A stretch of DNA of 45,547 bases from positions 1-45,547 of the forward strand of contig JACMNA010000093.1 in the NCBI GenBank assembly GCA_014378765.1. The letters are read 5' to 3'. The notes below the pieces were generated by a model. The model was not told where the DNA came from and ran no database searches. It was given only the letters and a program-made list of their open reading frames with translations. Positions 40,195 to 45,547 of this stretch are shown here, piece after piece. Every line of letters begins with the position of its first letter. Position 1 is the first letter of the stretch. Source of the DNA: Bdellovibrio sp. (GTDB lineage Bacteria; Bdellovibrionota; Bdellovibrionia; Bdellovibrionales; Bdellovibrionaceae). Position numbers and translations under genes: made by a program.

Positions 40195-41315
40195 AAAAAG
40201 GTTTTTTAGTTCTAGAAAGCGGCGATGTATTTGAAGGCCTTACGCTTCCGCAACAAAGTCAATTTCCGGATAAAGCGGGCGAAGTGGTATTCAATACTTC
40301 ACACTCTGGCTACGAAGAGATCGCGACCGATCCTTCTTACTTTTCACAAATTATTGTCATGACCGCACCCATGCAGGGTAATTATGGAGTAGATTCAAAA
40401 GTGTGGGAGTCCGAAAAAATATGGATTCAAGGTTTTGTATGCGTGCAAATGCAAAACACAAAACGTGAAAACACTTGGGCGAACCGCTTGGTCGAGCACC
40501 AGGTGCCCGTTTTAACCGAAGTTGATACGCGAAGACTTGTCATCACACTGCGTTCGCAAGGCACTCCGTGGGGCGCATTGGTCGCGGCCGAATCTGCGAC
40601 TGAGGCTATTAGCAAAGCGAACGTTTTAATTGCAAAACAAAAAAATCAAGATGCCGATTGGGTGCATCTGTGCTCGCGCCTAAAAATTGAAGACCGTAAA
40701 GGCCGCAATCCGCAGGGGCCACGCGTGGCGGTTCTTGATTTTGGTGCGAAAGAAAATATAATTCGCGAAGTTGTGCAACGAGCATCAGACGTTCGAATTT
40801 TTCCATCTCGTACAGATATAAAAGTGATCGAAGACTGGAAACCAGACTCAATTGTGTTATCAAACGGACCGGGCGATCCGGCCATGGTGCAAGTCGCGCC
40901 AGATACAATCAAAAAACTTTTAGGTCGAATTCCGGTGTTTGGAATTTGTATGGGGCACCAGGTATTGTCTTTAGCTTTAGGAGCGAAGACTTACAAAATG
41001 AAATTTGGACATCGAGGTGCCAATCATCCGATTAAAGATAGTCTACTAAATGAGATCTACATGTCGAGCCAAAATCATGGCTACGCGGTAGAAGGCGATT
41101 CATTACCCGGAGATGTTGAAGTCACTCATAAAAACTTGAACGATCAAACGGTTGCCGGCTTTTATTCAAAAAAACTAAATTGTTTAGGTATACAGTACCA
41201 TCCCGAAAGCCATCCTGGGCCCCACGAAGCAACGAAACTTTTTGATTTTTTTATTAAAAACATGCATCAGCCAGCCGTCAAAGCTAACAAAGGTATCAAA
41301 ATAAATGAACTATGA
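40191..41315 (+). CDS. carA: Carbamoyl-phosphate synthase small (glutaminase) subunit
   Basis: This 374-residue subunit hydrolyses glutamine and channels ammonia to CarB. The N-terminal domain shows the characteristic GEVVFNTSHSGYEEIATDPS (~29-48) and QGNYGVDSKVWESEKIW. The class I glutaminase domain has LSNGPGDPAMV (~223), the nucleophile in PVFGICMGHQVLSLALG (Cys ~253), YAVEGDSLP and the His-Glu pair in IQYHPESHPGPHEA. Start overlaps pyrB (ATGA) and its end overlaps the next gene by 11 bases. Pyrimidine genes are therefore a single translationally coupled set. Confidence 0.97.
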   Translation: MKKGFLVLESGDVFEGLTLPQQSQFPDKAGEVVFNTSHSGYEEIATDPSYFSQIIVMTAPMQGNYGVDSKVWESEKIWIQGFVCVQMQNTKRENTWANRLVEHQVPVLTEVDTRRLVITLRSQGTPWGALVAAESATEAISKANVLIAKQKNQDADWVHLCSRLKIEDRKGRNPQGPRVAVLDFGAKENIIREVVQRASDVRIFPSRTDIKVIEDWKPDSIVLSNGPGDPAMVQVAPDTIKKLLGRIPVFGICMGHQVLSLALGAKTYKMKFGHRGANHPIKDSLLNEIYMSSQNHGYAVEGDSLPGDVEVTHKNLNDQTVAGFYSKKLNCLGIQYHPESHPGPHEATKLFDFFIKNMHQPAVKANKGIKINEL

Positions 41316-41958
41316 AACATTTCAAGCCAGTTTACAAAAATTGATTGGCCATTATACGTCCGGTGAATTTAAAGAAGAGCTAACCCTGGCCAAAAAAGAA
41401 TTCTTCGATAATACGGGATCGCTCGATGAAAATAAATCTACTTACAATTTAAGAATGTATCAATTCTACGAGTGGTACTTTTTAACTAGGCCACTAAAAA
41501 GTTATATGAAAACACCGCAGGTGGTAAGCGAACTGCAGCGGGGTCTTCGCCTCACCGACGAAGATCGTGAAGCTTTAGATATATTGAAAACCCAACATCA
41601 TACTTTTTTCGAATTCATTAAAAGTAAAAATGATTTTATTTATATTAAAGACTTAGTTACCAACAAAAAGATTGAAGTGCATCAGACAGATTTAATTTTT
41701 GGTTTTGATCAAAAAGAATATTTTCAATCTCGGGTCGTAAAAATTAAAGACCAATTCTTCTTTCTAAAAAGTTTTTGCTTTCACCCTGAATCAGCGCAAA
41801 AATTTATTCTAGCGCAAATTAAGTTGCACCAAAAAAACCCTGATTTAAATATTGAAGATCTGTTATTAAGACTCAATAAAATGCGTTACAAGTTTGAGCA
41901 ATATAAGCACGTTAAGCCCGAAATGATTTATACCAACGATAATAAGTTAGGACTTTAA
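41305..41958 (+). CDS. Unknown cytoplasmic protein encoded between carA and carB
   Basis: This 217-residue protein has no signal peptide or membrane segment and is mainly helical. An acidic/aromatic N-terminal half (NLRMYQFYEWYFLTRPLKSY, ~50-70) and a middle beta-like section (FIYIKDLVTNKKIEVHQTDL, DQKEYFQSRVVKIKDQFFFL) precede a lysine-rich helical end. No catalytic motif or family is recognised. Its ATG lies 11 bases inside carA and it is followed by carB after no intergenic space, so it should be made together with both subunits. It could be a regulator or assembly factor of the synthase, or only co-transcribed; the sequence does not decide. Confidence 0.78.
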   Translation: MNYETFQASLQKLIGHYTSGEFKEELTLAKKEFFDNTGSLDENKSTYNLRMYQFYEWYFLTRPLKSYMKTPQVVSELQRGLRLTDEDREALDILKTQHHTFFEFIKSKNDFIYIKDLVTNKKIEVHQTDLIFGFDQKEYFQSRVVKIKDQFFFLKSFCFHPESAQKFILAQIKLHQKNPDLNIEDLLLRLNKMRYKFEQYKHVKPEMIYTNDNKLGL

Positions 41959-44900
41959 ATGCCAAAAATGACGAACCTTAAAAGAATTCTAATCATCGGT
42001 AGTGGTCCCATCCAAATCGGCCAAGCCTGTGAATTTGATTACTCGGGCACGCAAGCTTGTAAAGCTTTAATGAACGAAGGTTATGAAGTCATTCTAGTTA
42101 ATTCTAATCCGGCCACCATTATGACGGACCCAGAAATTGCCACGCGCACTTACATCGAGCCGCTTAAATTTGATTACCTTAAAAAAATAATAGAAATTGA
42201 AAAGCCCGACGCGGTCATTCCTACCCTTGGTGGACAGACGGCGCTGAATCTTGCGTTAGAATTAGACCGCAAAGGCGTGCTAAAAGATAACAAAGTTTTA
42301 ATGCTGGGCGCGACGCCCTCCGTGATTGAAGCGGCGGAAGATCGCGAAAAATTTCGCGCCATTCTTGATGAACTCAAAGCCAGTTATCCGAAAAGTCACA
42401 TGGTTAAAAGTTTCGAGCAGGGCATGAAGGCCGCCGAAGATTTGGGTTATCCTCTGATTCTTAGACCTAATTACACATTGGGCGGTGCGGGTGGCGGCAT
42501 TGCCTACACGCCCGAAGAATATAACAAAATGCTGGTGCAAGCCTTACACGAAAGTCCAACGACAGAAGTTTTGGTTGAAGAAAGTATTTTGGGCTGGAAA
42601 GAGTTCGAACTTGAAGTTATGCGCGATGAAATCGGAACATTCGTCGTGGTTTGCTCAATTGAAAATTTTGACCCGTGCGGCGTGCATACCGGCGATAGTA
42701 TTACGGTTGCGCCGCAACAAACCTTAACCGATCAGCAGTACCAAGAGATGCGCGACGAGGCCTGCAAAATTATCAACCGAGTGGGAGTTCAAACGGGCGG
42801 TGCCAACATCCAATTCGCCGTGCATCCCACAACGGGCGAGCGCGTGGTGATTGAAATGAATCCCCGAGTTTCAAGATCGTCAGCCCTAGCTAGTAAAGCC
42901 ACGGGATTTCCTATTGCAAAAATTGCGGCTCTTTTAGCGGTGGGATATCACCTTGATGAATTAAAGAATGATATTACTAAAGTTACGCCGACCTGTTACG
43001 AACCCGCGCTTGATTACGTCGTTACTAAAATTCCTCGCTTTGCCTTTGAAAAGTTTTTAGGATCTAAAGATTTATTAACCACGCAAATGAAAAGCGTTGG
43101 CGAAGTGATGTCGATCGGCCGCACATTCCAAGAATCTTTAATGAAAGCGCTGGCCGCAATGGAAATGAATATTGAAGGCGTTCCCGATATTCATTTTAGT
43201 CTCGAAAAAATATCTTATCCGAACAGTCAAAGAATCTGGCATATCTTTCAAGCCTTCCGCCATGGGTTATCTATCGGGCAAATCGAAGATTTAACTAAAA
43301 TTCACCCTTGGTTTTTAGAACAAGTTCATGCCATCGTCGAATTCGAAACCCAAATTAAAAATTCAGATTTAAGTGAATCAATTCTTAGGCAAGCCAAGCG
43401 TCGTGGCTTTACCGATGCGCGCATTGGTAAATTAAAAAATAAAAAAGCTAGTGCCATTAAAGCCTTACGCGATGAATGGAAAGTAAAGCCCTCATTTTTG
43501 CAAGTCGACACGTGCGCGGCCGAATTTTTATCATCGACTCCTTACTACTATTCTACTTACTGGAGCGCTTCTGATTTACAGAAGCCAGAAAAGCGCATGA
43601 TCGCAGTCATTGGCAGTGGTCCCAACCGAATCGGCCAAGGAATTGAGTTTGATTACAGTTGCGTGCGTGGCGTAAAGGCATTGCAAAACCTTGGCTACAA
43701 GGTGGCCATGATTAATTCAAATCCAGAAACCGTCTCAACTGATTACGACACCTCTGATTTTTTATTTTTCGAACCACTCACCGAAGAGTGCGTCGTTGAA
43801 ATTTTTGAACAAATTAATCCGCTCGGATTTATTGCTCAGCTTGGCGGTCAGACGCCGATTAATTTAGCGCACGGGTTAGTAAAAAACGGTTACAAACTTT
43901 TAGGTTCGTCACTTGAATCACTCGATATGGCCGAAGATCGAAAACAGTTTTCAAAAATTTGCCGTGATCTTAATTTGAAAATTCCTGAATCAGCGGTTGT
44001 TGGCTCAATCGATGAGGCGCTCCAACACGAAGCCTACGTCGGCTATCCTATGATCTGTCGTCCTAGTTACGTCATTGGTGGACGACGCATGGAAGTGATC
44101 GAGAACCGGCAAGAACTTGAATCGTACTTTCAAAGGCACTATGATTTTATCAGCCCGCAAAATCCCTGTCAGATGGATCAATTTTTGTCCGGCGCGCTTG
44201 AAGTCGACGTTGATTTAGTTCGTGCCCCCAATTGGGTCGTCATGGGTGGTATCGTTGAACATATCGAAGCGGCGGGCGTACATTCGGGCGATAGTATGGG
44301 CGTTGTGCCGCCGCAACGACTTAAGCAAGATACTTTACATAAAATTGAAAAAATGAGTCAAGAGCTTGCTCATAAAATGAATGTACTGGGGCATCTCAAT
44401 TTGCAGCTCGCCATCAAAGATGACGAAATTTTTGTGCTTGAAGCAAACCCACGCAGTTCGCGATCAGTTCCTTTTTTAGCGAAGGCGACTTCGATTCCCC
44501 TTATTGATTTAGGAATTGCGGCGCAAATGCAGATTGATTTGCCGGCCAGTCAATTAGCGAAGTACCGCTGGGCCGATCTAAAACAAATTTGCGTCAAGGG
44601 AGTCGTCTTTCCATTCAAGAAATTTTCTGAAAGCGATTCCATCCTTGGTCCAGAAATGAAATCAACCGGCGAAACGATGGGTCGCGCGGCCACGTATCCT
44701 GAAGCGCTCGTTAAGGCGTTCGTTTCAAGTTCGCTGCATTTACCATCTCACGGCGAGGTTTTTCTTTCGTTACGTGATAAAGACAAGATTCCTTTACTAC
44801 CGTTATTTAAAAACTTACAAAAACTTGGTTTTACTTTTACCGGAACTCGCGGAACGTCAGATTACCTGAATCAAAATGGGGTCGAGTGCCTAGCCCTTAA

Positions 44901-45132
44901 TAAAGTTCACGAGGGTCGCCCTAATTGCGTCGACCGCATTCGCTCCGGGCAAGTTAATTTCGTTATTAATACAACTTCGGGGCGCCAATCACTTGAAGCA
45001 AGTTTCGATATTCGAAGGGCTTGCACCGATTATAGTATTCCGTGCTTAACCGAAAGTGATGCGGCCGAAGCTTTTGTTATGGCCCTCGAGAAATCTAAGA
45101 CTGGACGGATTGAGGTCTCTCCCATAACATAA
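41959..45132 (+). CDS. carB: Carbamoyl-phosphate synthase large subunit
   Basis: This 1057-residue subunit makes carbamoyl phosphate for pyrimidines and arginine. It shows the internal duplication of the family: first half [20 protein letters not shown] (~11-30) with ATP-grasp [20 protein letters not shown], second half [19 protein letters not shown] (~547-566) with ATP-grasp [19 protein letters not shown]. Metal-binding blocks [20 protein letters not shown] and [20 protein letters not shown] mark each half. The C-terminal allosteric MGS-like domain (~930-1057) contains [17 protein letters not shown] and [13 protein letters not shown]. The domain order is complete. Confidence 0.97.
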   Translation: MPKMTNLKRILIIGSGPIQIGQACEFDYSGTQACKALMNEGYEVILVNSNPATIMTDPEIATRTYIEPLKFDYLKKIIEIEKPDAVIPTLGGQTALNLALELDRKGVLKDNKVLMLGATPSVIEAAEDREKFRAILDELKASYPKSHMVKSFEQGMKAAEDLGYPLILRPNYTLGGAGGGIAYTPEEYNKMLVQALHESPTTEVLVEESILGWKEFELEVMRDEIGTFVVVCSIENFDPCGVHTGDSITVAPQQTLTDQQYQEMRDEACKIINRVGVQTGGANIQFAVHPTTGERVVIEMNPRVSRSSALASKATGFPIAKIAALLAVGYHLDELKNDITKVTPTCYEPALDYVVTKIPRFAFEKFLGSKDLLTTQMKSVGEVMSIGRTFQESLMKALAAMEMNIEGVPDIHFSLEKISYPNSQRIWHIFQAFRHGLSIGQIEDLTKIHPWFLEQVHAIVEFETQIKNSDLSESILRQAKRRGFTDARIGKLKNKKASAIKALRDEWKVKPSFLQVDTCAAEFLSSTPYYYSTYWSASDLQKPEKRMIAVIGSGPNRIGQGIEFDYSCVRGVKALQNLGYKVAMINSNPETVSTDYDTSDFLFFEPLTEECVVEIFEQINPLGFIAQLGGQTPINLAHGLVKNGYKLLGSSLESLDMAEDRKQFSKICRDLNLKIPESAVVGSIDEALQHEAYVGYPMICRPSYVIGGRRMEVIENRQELESYFQRHYDFISPQNPCQMDQFLSGALEVDVDLVRAPNWVVMGGIVEHIEAAGVHSGDSMGVVPPQRLKQDTLHKIEKMSQELAHKMNVLGHLNLQLAIKDDEIFVLEANPRSSRSVPFLAKATSIPLIDLGIAAQMQIDLPASQLAKYRWADLKQICVKGVVFPFKKFSESDSILGPEMKSTGETMGRAATYPEALVKAFVSSSLHLPSHGEVFLSLRDKDKIPLLPLFKNLQKLGFTFTGTRGTSDYLNQNGVECLALNKVHEGRPNCVDRIRSGQVNFVINTTSGRQSLEASFDIRRACTDYSIPCLTESDAAEAFVMALEKSKTGRIEVSPIT

Positions 45133-45137
45133 TTGGC

Positions 45138-45547
45138 ATGACACTTAAAAAAAGCGCCAGCCTCTGCAATATCTTTGTATTAACTTTTTTCTTAGCCAAT
45201 GTCGTGGCGACGGCCGCGGCCGCTGAATCAAATGCGAAGGCTCCCGTGACAATCGGAGTACTACCGGGTGGCGATCCCGTAGCAACGGTAAAACAGTCTT
45301 CCCTTTTTGCCGAAAAATTACAAAACAAACTAGGACAACCCATCCAAATATTTATCCCAAAAAATTATCAAGGATTAATTGATGCGGTTAAAAGTGAAAA
45401 AGTCGACTTTGCATTTTTTTCGGCCTTAACTTACGTATTAGCCGAAAAACAGACGCCAGTAAAAGTGCTGCTCAAGAAAACGTGGGACGGACCCTTTTAT
45501 TTTTCGGCGTTAGTAGTACGAGCCGATTCAAAAATAAAAAAAATAAA
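45138..45547 (+). CDS. PhnD-like phosphate/phosphonate-type ABC substrate-binding protein (3' end outside window)
   Basis: The open frame runs from ATG 45138 to the window edge, giving 136 residues. It has a signal peptide (roughly residues 5-31, IFVLTFFLANVVATAAAA). The mature start APVTIGVLPGGDPVATVKQS, then FAEKLQNKLGQPIQIFIPKN and YQGLIDAVKSEKVDFAFFSA, then TYVLAEKQTPVKVLLKK match the PhnD/PtxB-type periplasmic binding fold ('G.lP..dp......f..ll..lLg......v...Y..li.a...g..D.a...p..y'). The ligand cannot be inferred from this part. It starts six bases after carB, but a separate function is likely. A signal-peptide-bearing sensor fusion cannot be excluded since the C-terminus is missing. 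Confidence 0.8.
   Translation, partial: MTLKKSASLCNIFVLTFFLANVVATAAAAESNAKAPVTIGVLPGGDPVATVKQSSLFAEKLQNKLGQPIQIFIPKNYQGLIDAVKSEKVDFAFFSALTYVLAEKQTPVKVLLKKTWDGPFYFSALVVRADSKIKKI

Overview
The window looks like chromosome from a member of the Bdellovibrionota (Bdellovibrio and relatives). The evidence is gene content: a Myxococcus-type Agl/Glt envelope cluster with an AgmX/PglI-type C-terminal domain, a TIGR02147-family regulator, paired 'myxo-type' outer-membrane barrels, three adjacent signal peptidase I genes and many small secreted proteins and lipoproteins. The DNA is moderately AT-rich and gene-dense, mostly on the + strand. No tRNA, rRNA, insertion sequence, prophage or CRISPR array was seen, and no gene-free stretch exceeds about 225 bases. 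The identification comes from reading motifs, not from a database search.

Layout. 1-133 is the end of enolase. 264-3369 holds two secreted proteins of unknown function, an FtsB-like division protein and a small unknown gene. 3383-5941 is DNA polymerase I with a degenerate proofreading domain. 5952-8768 holds a lipoprotein, a FliL-like membrane protein and an FHA-type sigma-54 activator. 8927-13515 runs engB, kdsB, pyrG, kdsD, kdsC: Kdo synthesis plus the CTP synthase that supplies CTP for CMP-Kdo. 13523-24998 is a probable trans-envelope machine: two outer-membrane barrels, three TPR proteins (one a lipoprotein), a small secreted protein, an FHA/TM/AgmX-PglI-tail protein, one ExbB/TolQ-like and two ExbD/TolR-like proteins. 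It continues without a gap into lptC and lptB, followed by rpoN and apt. 28796-30508 is a DUF4143 ATPase inserted on the opposite strand before hpf. 30576-33424 holds a secreted protein divergent from a TIGR02147 regulator, and a DUF3833 lipoprotein gene interrupted by an in-frame stop. 33579-38671 is metK, lepA and three signal peptidases. 38726-45132 is a lipoprotein, then pyrB, carA, an unknown gene and carB. The window ends inside a PhnD-like binding-protein gene.

How the genes fit together. The central 16 kb is dominated by the outer membrane: Kdo synthesis, barrels, a proton-channel-driven TPR machine and LPS export. The pyrimidine genes (pyrB, carA, carB, pyrG) feed CTP to the same pathway. 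Two FHA proteins and rpoN suggest that Ser/Thr phosphorylation and sigma-54 control matter here.

The most interesting signals are four. (1) A recurring promoter layout puts the -10 box only 6-8 bases upstream of the start codon, with no Shine-Dalgarno, for many first genes of transcription units; this predicts leaderless mRNAs. (2) A perfect 11-bp inverted repeat plus direct repeats overlaps the start of the DUF4143 ATPase gene and looks like an autoregulatory operator. (3) A DUF3833 lipoprotein gene has a single in-frame TGA with family-like sequence on both sides. (4) The consolidated Glt-like locus is joined directly to lptCB-rpoN.
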